A stretch of 40,055 nt of DNA from CAZWLY01 sp964634465 (GTDB lineage Bacteria; Desulfobacterota; Desulfarculia; G963662305): contig CAZWLY010000022.1 of the NCBI GenBank assembly GCA_964634465.1, positions 1 through 40,055 on the forward strand, read 5' to 3'. Position numbers and translations under genes: made by a program. The notes below the pieces were generated by a model. That model worked only from the letters and a program-made list of their open reading frames with translations, ran no database searches and was not told where the DNA came from. This document shows positions 24,038 through 31,839 of this stretch, piece by piece. The first letter of the stretch is position 1; every line of letters starts with the position of its first letter.

Positions 24038-26716
24038 TTGAAACCGTCTCCAGACAACGGCTTGACGATCCGGGGCGAGACCGTCAAGCGTTTTTTCCCG
24101 ATCTTTCTGCCGTTGCTCCTTTTGTCGGCCGGGTTGGCCGTCTTGGTCGAATATCGCGATTACAAGGCTCAACTGGCCGTCAGCGCCGCCAGCCAGGCCG
24201 GCAACCTGGAGCTGGCCAAGGGGTTGGTCCACCGCGACCTTCAAGCCGTGGTCCTGGACCTGCTGGTCCAGGCCCGCCACCAGGAGCTCCGCCTCTTTCT
24301 GGAGACGGGCGAAGAGATCCATCGCCAGGCCTTGGCCAGCGAGTTCCTGGCCTTGTCCCAGGCCAAGAAGGACTACGATCAGGTTCGCCTGCTGGACTTG
24401 TCCGGACGGGAGCTCGTTCGGGTCAACTACAACTCCGGCCGGCCCGAGATCGTGCCGCCCGACAAACTCCAGGACAAATCGGACCGGTATTATTTCAAGG
24501 AAACGCGGGCTCTTGGTCCGGGCCATATCTACATTTCCAGGTTCGACCTCAACGTGGAGAGGGGCCGGATAGAGATCCCCTACAAGCCGGTGATTCGCTT
24601 CGGCGTGCCGGTGTTCGACCGAAGCGGCCGCAAGGGCGGGGTGCTGATCTTGAACTACCTGGGGAGAAACATTATCAGGCACTTCCGCGAGGCCACCGCC
24701 GACGACCCGGCCGTGTATCTTTTGCTCAACCGGGACGGCTACTACCTGGCCGGTCCGAGGCCGGAGGACGAATGGGGCTTCATGTTTCCCCATCGCCAGG
24801 ATCGGACCTTCGCCCGCGATCACCCGCGCATCTGGCAGGCCGTCTCCCGGGGCGAATCGGGGCAGATCGTCTCCCCCCACGGCATGTTCACCTTCGACGC
24901 CATCGACCCGATGGCGGCGGCGGGAGGAGTCGTTTCGGGCCTGACCGGGCTGGAAGCGCCGCCCAACTCGAGCGGCGAAAACAGGCGGTGGTATCTCGTC
25001 TCTTTTCTGTCGGCCGAGGTGATGAGGTCGATCTGGACCGAGGCGGTGCGCCGCCATCTCCCCGTCTACGTGGCCGTGGTCTTCCTGGCGATCGTCTTCT
25101 CGGTTCTGATCGCCTGGGCTGGGGCGGTGCGAAGGATCGCCGAGGTCAGACTCAAGACGGCCAAGGAAGAAGCCGAGGAGGCCAACGCGGCTAAGAGTGA
25201 GTTTCTGGCCAACATGAGCCACGAAATCCGAACCCCGATGAACGCCATTCTGGGCATGACCGATCTGGCCCTGACCACCGAGCTGACTCGTGAACAGCAC
25301 GATTACCTGACCGCGGTCAAAGATTCGGCCACATCGCTGCTGACCATTCTGGACGACATTCTGGACTTCTCCAAGATCGAGGCCGGACGTCTGGAACTGG
25401 AGGAGATAGGGTTCGATTTGCGGGCCGTGGTGGCCAACACCCTGGAAGCGGCGGCCCCCAAGGCCCACAGCAAGGGTTTGGAGCTGGTTTGCCGGGTCGC
25501 CCAGGAGGTGCCGGCCCGACTCGTCGGCGACCCGCACCGGCTGCGCCAGATTCTGTTCAACCTGGTCGGCAACGCGGTCAAGTTCACCGAACGGGGCGAG
25601 GTAATCGTCCGGGCCGAGCTCAAAGATCGGACCGGGGAGACGGTCCTGGTGTCGTTCGAGGTCTCCGACACCGGGACCGGGATTCCGGTCGAGCGGTTGC
25701 CCACCATCTTCGAGGCCTTCACCCAGGCCGACGGTTCGACCACCCGCCGTTACGGCGGCACCGGTCTGGGGTTGGCCATCACCAAGCAGTTGGTCGACCT
25801 GATGGGCGGCTCCATTTCGGTCGAAAGCCGACTCGGCGAGGGCTCGACTTTCCGCTTCGCCATCCCCTTCCGCTACGAACCGGGCGAGTCTTCCCGTGCC
25901 GTCCCTTGTCCGATCGAGCTGGCGGGTAAACGAATTCTGGTGGTCGATGACAACGCCGCCGCCAGAGAAGTTTTGGTCGAATTGATCGGAGATTACGGCT
26001 GCCTGGTCGAGGCGGCGTCGAGCGCCGAGGAGGCGGAGGAGATGCTCGATCGCTCCGCCGGAGACGGCCAGGCGATCGGATTGATCATCATCGATCAGGA
26101 GATGCCGGGGACGGACGGGCTGACCCTGGCCGAGCGCCTGAGAAGCAGGCCCCAATGGCGCGAGTTGCCGATCCTGTTCCTGACCACGGAGAATCAACCC
26201 CACGACAAACGGTTGGAGGCCGTGCCCAACTCCAACTGGCTGACCAAACCGGTCGCGCCGGAGCGGCTGGCCAACGCGGTCGGCCGCCTCCTGGGATACG
26301 ATCTGGGAGAAGAGGTTCGGCCCGAGTCGCTGGGGCGGCCGGCGAGGAGGCTCAACCTGCTCCTGGCCGAGGACAATCCGGTCAACCAGAAGCTGGCCGT
26401 GGGCCTGTTGACCAAGCGCGGGCACCGGGTCGCGGTGGCGGCCTCGGGCACTCAGGCGCTGGAGGCCTATGACAAAGGCCGGTTCGACGTCATCCTCATG
26501 GACATCCAGATGCCGGAGATGGACGGCCTGGAGGCCACCCGGATCATCCGGGAGATGGAAAAGGATTCGGGGCGGCACACCCCCATCGTCGCCCTGACCG
26601 CCCACGCCTCGACCGAGGACCGGGAGAGGTGCCGGGCCGCCGGTATGGACGGCTACCTCTCCAAGCCGGTCGATCCGGCCAAGATGTTCGAGGTGATCGA
26701 GAACCTGGCCCGTTAA
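24038..26716 (+). CDS. Membrane hybrid sensor histidine kinase with two receiver domains
   Basis: An 892-residue protein. Membrane segment 1 is at 19-37. A periplasmic sensor region spans about 38-340 and looks dCache/PAS-like (RLLDLSGRELVRVNY, YYFKET, VFDRSGRKGGVLILN, LLLNRDGYYLAGP). Membrane segment 2 is at about 342-363. Then follow the dimerisation domain with His395 (MSHEIRTPMNAILGMTDLAL), the ATPase (LVGNAVKFTERGE, DTGTGIP, GGTGLGLAI), receiver 1 (ILVVDDN, Asp686 in IIIDQEMP) and receiver 2 (LLLAEDN, Asp822 in ILMDIQMPEMDG). No Hpt domain, so a separate one is needed for a full phosphorelay. The start is uncertain: TTG 24038 has GAGG three bases upstream, and TTG 24062 lacks one. A terminator-like hairpin lies inside the first 20 codons. 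Confidence 0.9.
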   Translation: MKPSPDNGLTIRGETVKRFFPIFLPLLLLSAGLAVLVEYRDYKAQLAVSAASQAGNLELAKGLVHRDLQAVVLDLLVQARHQELRLFLETGEEIHRQALASEFLALSQAKKDYDQVRLLDLSGRELVRVNYNSGRPEIVPPDKLQDKSDRYYFKETRALGPGHIYISRFDLNVERGRIEIPYKPVIRFGVPVFDRSGRKGGVLILNYLGRNIIRHFREATADDPAVYLLLNRDGYYLAGPRPEDEWGFMFPHRQDRTFARDHPRIWQAVSRGESGQIVSPHGMFTFDAIDPMAAAGGVVSGLTGLEAPPNSSGENRRWYLVSFLSAEVMRSIWTEAVRRHLPVYVAVVFLAIVFSVLIAWAGAVRRIAEVRLKTAKEEAEEANAAKSEFLANMSHEIRTPMNAILGMTDLALTTELTREQHDYLTAVKDSATSLLTILDDILDFSKIEAGRLELEEIGFDLRAVVANTLEAAAPKAHSKGLELVCRVAQEVPARLVGDPHRLRQILFNLVGNAVKFTERGEVIVRAELKDRTGETVLVSFEVSDTGTGIPVERLPTIFEAFTQADGSTTRRYGGTGLGLAITKQLVDLMGGSISVESRLGEGSTFRFAIPFRYEPGESSRAVPCPIELAGKRILVVDDNAAAREVLVELIGDYGCLVEAASSAEEAEEMLDRSAGDGQAIGLIIIDQEMPGTDGLTLAERLRSRPQWRELPILFLTTENQPHDKRLEAVPNSNWLTKPVAPERLANAVGRLLGYDLGEEVRPESLGRPARRLNLLLAEDNPVNQKLAVGLLTKRGHRVAVAASGTQALEAYDKGRFDVILMDIQMPEMDGLEATRIIREMEKDSGRHTPIVALTAHASTEDRERCRAAGMDGYLSKPVDPAKMFEVIENLAR
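24060..24096 (+). promoter_or_regulatory. Terminator-like hairpin inside the first codons of the hybrid kinase
   Basis: GCTTGACG (24060-24067) pairs perfectly with CGTCAAGC (24082-24089) around a 14-base loop, and G plus six T's follow (24091-24096). This is a complete intrinsic-terminator pattern placed 22-58 bases after the proposed start. GTCTC at 24046-24050 can pair either with GAGAC at 24025-24029, enclosing the start site, or with GAGAC at 24077-24081 inside the terminator loop, so alternative folds exist. Confidence 0.5.
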
Positions 26717-26890
26717 GGCCGCGTCTCCCCTCCTGGACCGGCTAAGATCAGGGGCGGCGAACGGACGGCCTTGAAGTCGCCTTTTGAATCGCCCATGCTT
26801 GGTCTTCAACCTTTTCAGGGCTGGTTGGGAGCTGGGCTGGGCGGCTCGATCGCCTGTCACGAGCGACAAACCGGCCCGGGCGGATAAAAC

Positions 26891-27349
26891 ATGAACCAGA
26901 GCGAGACGTCAGCCATGGGCAAGATCACCGTCCTGTTTCTGTGCACCGGCAACTCCTGCCGCTCCCAAATGGCCGAAGGGTGGACCCGCCGCCTCAAAGG
27001 CGAAATCATCGAGCCCCACTCGGCCGGGGTTTCGCCCGGCGTTCTCGACCCCAGGGCGGTCAGAGTGATGGCCGAGGCGGGAGTGGATATCTCCGGCCAG
27101 TTTGCCAAAAGTCTGGAGCAACTTGAGCGCCAGGAGTTCGACTACGTCGTCACCCTGTGCGACCACGCCCGGGAGACGTGCCCCTTTTTCCCGGCCAAGA
27201 CCAGACTCCTCCACGTCGGCTTCGATGACCCGCCCGCCCTGGCGGCCGGGGCGGGAAGCGAGGCGGAGGCCCTGGCGCCCTACCGCCGGGTCCGGGACGA
27301 GATCAAAAGATTCGTCGAAGGCCTGCCCGACAACCTGGCCGGGGAATGA
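26891..27349 (+). CDS. arsC: Arsenate reductase, thioredoxin-coupled (low-MW phosphatase fold)
   Basis: A 152-residue ArsC of the Staphylococcus/Bacillus type that reduces arsenate to arsenite for export. The phosphatase P-loop CTGNSCRSQMAEG carries nucleophile Cys18. The redox cysteines are Cys90 and Cys97 in TLCDHARETCPFFP. The spacing 18-90-97 (72 and 7) equals that of Staphylococcus ArsC (10-82-89), so the triple-cysteine relay is complete. ATG 26891 follows GGCGGA; an internal ATG (26915) would give a shorter protein beginning at MGKITVLFL but has no ribosome binding site. It lies upstream of arsR and acr3 on the same strand, separated by about 340 non-coding bases. Confidence 0.94.
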   Translation: MNQSETSAMGKITVLFLCTGNSCRSQMAEGWTRRLKGEIIEPHSAGVSPGVLDPRAVRVMAEAGVDISGQFAKSLEQLERQEFDYVVTLCDHARETCPFFPAKTRLLHVGFDDPPALAAGAGSEAEALAPYRRVRDEIKRFVEGLPDNLAGE

Positions 27350-27630
27350 CGAGCCCATCGTCGAAGCCCCGACAGGCTCGGCCGCCCAAGGGAAAAGGAT
27401 GACGCCGCCTCCAAGGCGCTTTTCCACTCCCCGGTCGATCCAATCTTCAGGCCGGGGCCGCCCGCGGGATGAGCGCCTGGCCATGACAAGAAGATAGACC
27501 GGCAACCCGTTCGAGCCGCTTCGGGCGGTCGCCGCGGGCCGATCTTCGGGCAGGAGAGCCGGTGGTTCGAGGTCCGTTTGGGCCTGGGTGTCGATCGCCA
27601 ACGATCGCCGTCAGACTCGTCTCTCCGTCC

Positions 27631-27659
27631 TTGACAGGCCCGCCGCGTCGATCTATATT
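27631..27659 (+). promoter_or_regulatory. Strong sigma-70 promoter of arsR
   Basis: TTGACA (27631-27636), a 17-base spacer and TATATT (27654-27659): a perfect -35 and a 5/6 -10 with ideal spacing. The -10 is overlapped by the operator palindrome at 27655-27674. Confidence 0.8.
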
Positions 27660-27674
27660 GCCATCCAGCTATAT
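27655..27674. promoter_or_regulatory. Probable ArsR operator, copy 1
   Basis: ATATTGC-CATCCA-GCTATAT is a 7-6-7 palindrome with one mismatch. It covers the -10 hexamer and the transcription start region of arsR, the expected position for autorepression. The same pattern recurs at 28046-28067. Confidence 0.65.
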
Positions 27675-27686
27675 ATGGAGCCGGCA

Positions 27687-28031
27687 ATGGACGAGTTCGT
27701 CAGGGTCATGAAGGCCCTTTCCGACCCCAATCGAGTCAAAATAGTCAAACTGCTCCAGCAGCGGGCGTTGTGCGTCTGCGAGCTGAGGGCGGTTTTGGGC
27801 CTCTCCCAGCCGACGGTCTCGAAGCATCTCAAGGTGCTGGAAAAGTCGGGCCTGGTCCGGGGCGTGAAGGACGGGCTGTGGGTCAACTACCACCTCACCG
27901 ACGGCGCCCAGAGTCCCTACGCGGCCAGTCTGTTGGGCGGTTTGCGCCATTGGCTGGACACCGATCCCCAGGTGGCCGGGCTGATGGGCCTCCTGCCGAG
28001 CATCGATCGCGACCAGGTCTGCGCCCGGTGA
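27687..28031 (+). CDS. arsR: ArsR family arsenite-responsive repressor
   Basis: A 114-residue ArsR/SmtB winged-helix repressor that should leave its operator on binding As(III). The recognition helix region is LSQPTVSKHLKVLEKSGLV. Cys29 and Cys31 in ALCVCELR form the CxC arsenite site of the classical ArsR type; Cys112 near the C-terminus could be a third ligand. ATG 27687 is chosen because GGAG lies six bases upstream. The in-frame ATG 27675 sits inside the operator only about 9 bases after the predicted start point. It is driven by a strong promoter whose -10 is overlapped by a palindrome matching a second one before acr3. Confidence 0.92.
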   Translation: MDEFVRVMKALSDPNRVKIVKLLQQRALCVCELRAVLGLSQPTVSKHLKVLEKSGLVRGVKDGLWVNYHLTDGAQSPYAASLLGGLRHWLDTDPQVAGLMGLLPSIDRDQVCAR

Positions 28032-28045
28032 GAATCGGCGCCATA

Positions 28046-28067
28046 TATATAGCTAGTTGGCTATTTA
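28046..28067. promoter_or_regulatory. Probable ArsR operator, copy 2, upstream of acr3
   Basis: TATATAGC-TAGTTG-GCTATTTA is an 8-6-8 palindrome with one mismatch pair, 14 bp after the arsR stop. It shares the ATATAGC-N6-GCTAT pattern with copy 1. No clear -35/-10 pair is visible next to it, so the promoter it would control is undefined. Confidence 0.6.
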
Positions 28068-28269
28068 TAGGCAAAACAACGGCGGCCGGCTGTCCTTCCG
28101 AGAGAGACAAAGAAGGCTCGGTGAGCCCCTTTCGAGCCGGGGCGGTCATTACCGCCGAAGCCGTTTTCGATCAGGCCGGGGCGAAACGCCGGAAGACCGA
28201 CCCCGGTCCGCCGGTTCGACGGCCATCGAGACCTGGAGCTAAAATCGGCCGACAGGAGGAGGAGTTGTC

Positions 28270-29466
28270 GTGGCCACCGAAGCCTGCATCGTCAAGGAGC
28301 CGAAAGGCCTAGGCTTTTTTGAAAAATACCTGACCGTGTGGGTCATCCTGTGCATCGGGGCGGGGATCGTTCTGGGCAAACTCGCCCCTGGCGTGGCTGG
28401 TTATCTCGACGGCCTGGCCATCTACGTCGACGGCGCGCCGGTGGTCTCGATCCCCATCGCCGTCTGCCTTTTCTTCATGATGTACCCGATCATGGTCAAG
28501 ATCGACTTCGGCGAGGTGGTTTCGGCCGGCAAGAACATCAAGCCGGTCGCCCTGACCCTGGTCGTCAACTGGGCGGTCAAGCCGTTCACCATGTACGGCA
28601 TCAGCCTCTTCTTTTTAGGGACGCTCTTCTACGGCCTCATCGGCCCCGAGGCGATCGACCTGGTCAAGATGCCCTTGGGCCTGGATCTGCCCGAGGGGGC
28701 GAGTCACGGCGTGGGGACGGTGGTCGTGGTGAACGGAGTCAAGATGCTCCAGGTGCCGCTGTGGCGGAGCTACTTGGCCGGCTGCATTCTGCTGGGCATC
28801 GCCCCTTGCACGGCCATGGTCCTGGTCTGGGGCTTCCTGGCCCGGGGCAACGACGGCCACACCCTGGTCATGGTGGCCATCAACTCCCTGACCATGCTCT
28901 TCCTCTACGGCCCCTTGGGCGGCTTTCTGTTGGGGGTGGGCCGACTGCCGGTGCCCTGGCAGGCGTTGCTGCTCTCCATCGGCATCTACGTCGCCCTGCC
29001 CCTGGCGGCCGGCTACGTTTCGAGGAAGCTCGTCATCGCCGCCAAGGGCCGAGACTGGTTCGATCGATCGTTCCTGCCTTTCCTGACCCCGGTCACCATC
29101 CTGGCCCTGCTGGTGACGCTGATCCTGCTCTTCTCCTTCAAGGGCGAGGTCATCGTCGCCAACCCGCTGACCATCCTCTGGATCGCCATCCCCCTCTTCA
29201 TCCAGACGGTCTTCATCTTCGCCGTCACCTACGCCGCGGCCCGGTGGCTCAAGCTGAGCTACCAGGACGCGGCCCCGTCGGCCATGATCGGCGCCTCGAA
29301 CCACTTCGAGGTGGCCATCGCCACGGCGACGATGCTCTTCGGGCTGTCCTCGGGCGCGGCTCTGGCCACGGTGGTCGGGGTGTTGATCGAGGTCCCGGTG
29401 ATGCTGATGCTGGTCAGGATTTGCCTTGGCAGTCAGGGACTGTTTCGGGCGGCGTTCGGCGAGTAA
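28270..29466 (+). CDS. acr3: Acr3 family arsenite efflux transporter
   Basis: A 398-residue inner-membrane carrier of the BASS-related ACR3 family with about ten hydrophobic segments; it expels arsenite made by ArsC. Key residues are present: Cys180 in GIAPCTAMVLVW, equivalent to the essential TM4 cysteine, and Glu347 in GASNHFEVAIA, equivalent to the conserved TM9 glutamate. The protein is about 45-50 residues longer than the common form. The extra part is a loop between hydrophobic segments 3 and 4 (roughly 121-165, including GPEAIDLVKMPLGLDLPEG), which marks a longer ACR3 subgroup. GTG 28270 follows GAGGAGGAG. It lies 238 bp after arsR; the gap holds operator copy 2. Confidence 0.94.
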   Translation: MATEACIVKEPKGLGFFEKYLTVWVILCIGAGIVLGKLAPGVAGYLDGLAIYVDGAPVVSIPIAVCLFFMMYPIMVKIDFGEVVSAGKNIKPVALTLVVNWAVKPFTMYGISLFFLGTLFYGLIGPEAIDLVKMPLGLDLPEGASHGVGTVVVVNGVKMLQVPLWRSYLAGCILLGIAPCTAMVLVWGFLARGNDGHTLVMVAINSLTMLFLYGPLGGFLLGVGRLPVPWQALLLSIGIYVALPLAAGYVSRKLVIAAKGRDWFDRSFLPFLTPVTILALLVTLILLFSFKGEVIVANPLTILWIAIPLFIQTVFIFAVTYAAARWLKLSYQDAAPSAMIGASNHFEVAIATATMLFGLSSGAALATVVGVLIEVPVMLMLVRICLGSQGLFRAAFGE

Positions 29467-29477
29467 GTTCCATACCC

Positions 29478-29499
29478 GAGCGCCGGCCTAGCCGGCTCT
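29478..29499. terminator. Hairpin between convergent acr3 and the UPF0016 gene
   Basis: GCCGGC-CTA-GCCGGC, extended by AG/CT across a mismatch and followed by TCTT on the plus strand, 12 bp after the acr3 stop. The U-run is short. Confidence 0.4.
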
Positions 29500-29582
29500 T
29501 CGGTCAGGGAAAGCGCCGGCGCGGACCGGCCGTTCGAATCATGGCCGGGGTATCACACCGGATAAATAATCGGGCGGCGGGC

Positions 29583-29855
29583 TCACCACTTGCCCAGCAG
29601 CATCACCGCTCCGATGACCACGAACGCCCCGCCGGCCGCCCGTTTGATGATCGACTCCGGCACCCACTGGCCGATCAGCCCGCCGAAGGCGACGCCGATG
29701 ACGGTAGCCGCGATCAGCGCGGCCGACGCCCCGGCCAAGACCACCAGCGGCGACTTGGTTTCGGCGGTCATGGTCATCGCCGCCAACTGGGTCTTGTCGC
29801 CCATCTCGGCCAGGAAGACGGTCCCGAAAGTGGCCAGAAAGACCTTCCAATCCAT
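29583..29855 (-). CDS. Half-size UPF0016 (GDT1/TMEM165, MneA-like) cation transporter
   Basis: A 90-residue membrane protein with the family motif EMGDKTQ (residues 17-23) at the end of helix 1 and two more hydrophobic segments. The family exports Mn2+ or moves Ca2+/Mn2+ against protons. Full-length members carry two such repeats with the ExGDKT motif; this gene encodes only one, so the protein must dimerise or pair with another half encoded elsewhere (no second copy in the window). ATG 29855 has AGGAG eight bases upstream. An imperfect 20-bp palindrome lies about 55 bp upstream. The Mn-sensing yybP-ykoY riboswitch often found before this family is not present. Confidence 0.88.
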   Translation of the reverse strand: MDWKVFLATFGTVFLAEMGDKTQLAAMTMTAETKSPLVVLAGASAALIAATVIGVAFGGLIGQWVPESIIKRAAGGAFVVIGAVMLLGKW

Positions 29856-30225
29856 AGCTCAAGCTCCTGATTCTCCGGAAGCGCGCCCTCGCCGCACCGC
29901 GCCGCGGGAGTGGTAAGACGTTTTGCCACTTGATACACTATTCCTCCGGCCGGAAAAACCGAAAAAGCCGTGTCCGGTTCGCCAAGAGACCGTTCCGGCC
30001 GGTCCGGTCCTGGCCGGCCAGGCCTCTGTTGCCGCTCGGCCGATCGAACCCGCCCGGCGGGGTCGCAGATTTGAAAGAGTCGGGACGCATCCCGGCCGAG
30101 TTCTTCGGCCGCCGGGCGGTCATTATTTGCTCCACCCGTTCGGCCGAAGCTGGTAAACTGCCGGGCTAGAATTTCGCCCTTCGAGCGGCGAGCCGGGTTT
30201 CACCGTCTACATTCAGGAAAGAGCC
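29856..30225. other. 370-bp gap between the UPF0016 gene and ybaK
   Basis: No gene is supported. It holds the ribosome binding site of the divergent UPF0016 gene, an imperfect palindrome at 29910-29929, and a GC-rich region with repeated CCGGCC tracts. I could not define a convincing promoter for either flanking gene. Confidence 0.5.
29910..29929. promoter_or_regulatory. Imperfect 20-bp palindrome upstream of the UPF0016 gene
   Basis: GTGG-t-AA-g-ACGT-t-TT-g-CCAC is symmetric around ACGT; all four mismatched positions are transitions (G-T type). At about 55-75 bp before the start codon it could be an operator, for example for a metal-responsive regulator. Confidence 0.3.
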
Positions 30226-30729
30226 ATGGCCGAGAAACTCTCTCCCAGCGCCCAGAAAGTTCAGGACGAACTCGTTCGCCTTGGTTTCGACCTGACCGTG
30301 GTTGAAAAGCAAGACAGCACGCGCAGCGCCGCCGAGGCGGCCGAGGCGGTGGGCTGCCAGGTGGGTCAGATTGCCAAGTCGTTGATATTCCGGGGTAAAG
30401 CAAGCGACCGGCCGGTGCTGGTCATCGCCAGCGGGGCCAATCTGGTCGACGAGAAGGCGGTCCGGGACCTGATCGGCGAGAAAATCGGCCGGGCCGACGC
30501 CGATTTCGTCAGGGCCAAGACGGGCTTCGCCATCGGCGGCGTGCCGCCGGTGGGCCACAAAGAGAAGCCGGTGTGCGTCATCGACGAAGACCTTTTCAAC
30601 TACGACACCATCTGGGCGGCGGCGGGCACGCCCAGGGCCGTCTTCTCACTCACGCCGGCCCAACTCGAGGCGATGACCGGCGGGCTCGTCGGCGCGATCA
30701 GAAAGGAGCGGCCCGGAAAAACCATTTGA
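30226..30729 (+). CDS. YbaK/EbsC family aminoacyl-tRNA deacylase
   Basis: A 167-residue stand-alone editing domain that hydrolyses misacylated tRNA (YbaK acts on Cys-tRNA(Pro), ProX on Ala-tRNA(Pro)). Signature: the early helix region RSAAEAAEAVGCQVGQIAKSLIF with the catalytic-site lysine in the AKSL segment, KTGFAIGGVPPVGH, and the final strand and helix with AAAGTPRAVFSLTP. The exact mischarged substrate cannot be assigned. ATG 30226 lacks a clear strong ribosome binding site (CAGGAAAG lies upstream). asd begins 58 bp downstream with its own strong GGAGGAG, so the two may share a transcript. Confidence 0.9.
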   Translation: MAEKLSPSAQKVQDELVRLGFDLTVVEKQDSTRSAAEAAEAVGCQVGQIAKSLIFRGKASDRPVLVIASGANLVDEKAVRDLIGEKIGRADADFVRAKTGFAIGGVPPVGHKEKPVCVIDEDLFNYDTIWAAAGTPRAVFSLTPAQLEAMTGGLVGAIRKERPGKTI

Positions 30730-30787
30730 CAACCTCAGGGAGAATCGGCACAAGGAGTAGGAAAAACAGAGTGAATTTGGAGGAGTT

Positions 30788-31810
30788 ATGGACCGGTTCA
30801 GTGTTGCGGTAGTCGGCGCCACCGGTGCGGTGGGCCGCCAGATGGTCGAATGTCTGTCGGAGCGAAATTTCCCGGCCGAGAAACTCACCCTGCTGGCTTC
30901 CGAGCGTTCGGCCGGCAAGACCATCGACTATCAGGGCCACCAACTGCCGGTCAAACTGACCACCCCCGAGGCCTTCGAGGGCATCGACATCGCCGTCTTC
31001 TCGGCCGGAGCGGCGGCCTCCAAGGAGTTCGCGCCAGCGGCGGCCGCGGCCGGGGCGGTGGTGGTGGACAACTCCTCGGCCTGGCGAATGGACCCCGAAG
31101 TGCCGCTGGTGGTGCCCGAGGTCAACCCCCATGACATCGCCCAGTACAAGAACAAGGGCATCATCGCCAACCCCAACTGCTCGACCATTCAGATGGTCGT
31201 GGTCTTGAATCCGATCCACCAGGCGGTCGGCATCGAGCGGGTGGTGGTCTCCACCTACCAGGCCGTCTCCGGCACCGGCCAGAAGGGCGTTCGGGAGCTG
31301 GAGTCCCAGGTCAGGGCGCTGTTGAACTTCCAGGAGGTCGAGTGCAACGTCTACCCGCACCGGATCGCCTTCAACGTCCTGCCCCACATCGACGTCTTCC
31401 AGGACAACGGCTACACCAAAGAGGAGATGAAGATGGTCCTGGAGACGCGAAAGATCATGGGCGACGACTCGATCAAGGTCACTGCGACCACGGTTCGGGT
31501 GCCGGTCTTCTACGGCCACAGCGAGGCGGTCAATCTGACGTTGAAAAAGCCCCTCTCCGCCGCCGAGGCCAGGGAATTGCTGGCCGGGGCCGAGGGGGTC
31601 GAGGTGGTCGACGAGCCGCTGGCCAACCGCTACCCGCTGGCCATCGACGCCGCCGGTCAGGATCTGACCCTGGTCGGTCGGATCAGGGAGGACATCTCCC
31701 AAGAGAAGGGTCTGGGCCTGGATATGTGGATCGTGGCCGACAACATCCGCAAGGGTGCGGCCACCAACGCCATCCAGATCGCGGAAAGACTGGCCGCCGA
31801 GTACCTCTAA
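30788..31810 (+). CDS. asd: Aspartate-semialdehyde dehydrogenase
   Basis: A 340-residue NADP-dependent enzyme reducing aspartyl phosphate to aspartate semialdehyde, the branch point for lysine, threonine and methionine. It has the Rossmann motif VVGATGAVGRQM (8-19), SERSAGKTIDYQG, VVDNSSAWRMD, and the active-site Cys131 in IANPNCSTIQM, with the catalytic histidine likely in VPVFYGHSE. The length matches Gram-positive/archaeal-like Asd (about 340). ATG 30788 follows TTGGAGGAG. Its product is the proposed substrate of the DUF39/NIL-ferredoxin homocysteine system at the start of the window. Confidence 0.96.
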   Translation: MDRFSVAVVGATGAVGRQMVECLSERNFPAEKLTLLASERSAGKTIDYQGHQLPVKLTTPEAFEGIDIAVFSAGAAASKEFAPAAAAAGAVVVDNSSAWRMDPEVPLVVPEVNPHDIAQYKNKGIIANPNCSTIQMVVVLNPIHQAVGIERVVVSTYQAVSGTGQKGVRELESQVRALLNFQEVECNVYPHRIAFNVLPHIDVFQDNGYTKEEMKMVLETRKIMGDDSIKVTATTVRVPVFYGHSEAVNLTLKKPLSAAEARELLAGAEGVEVVDEPLANRYPLAIDAAGQDLTLVGRIREDISQEKGLGLDMWIVADNIRKGAATNAIQIAERLAAEYL

Positions 31811-31839
31811 CCCCGGCGGAGAGGGTTGAAATCGGCGAG

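Larger units (their letters stand above)
27350..27686. other. Non-coding gap between arsC and arsR
   Basis: I find no supportable gene in about 337 bp. Open frames on both strands are Arg/Pro-rich shadows without ribosome binding sites. A weak stem (CGCC..GGCG followed by CTTTT, near 27400-27425) could end arsC transcription. The last 60 bp hold the arsR promoter and operator. Confidence 0.5.

Noticed and set aside
23912..26869. 985-codon open frame antisense to the whole hybrid kinase gene
   Set aside because: Its translation is rich in Gly, Gln, Asp, Arg and His with no recognisable motif, as expected from reading a GC-rich gene backwards. The plus-strand kinase has clear domains.
29856..30000. 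Possible yybP-ykoY (Mn2+) riboswitch before the UPF0016 gene
   Set aside because: The conserved GGGGAGUAG-type core and flanking stems are not present on the minus strand.
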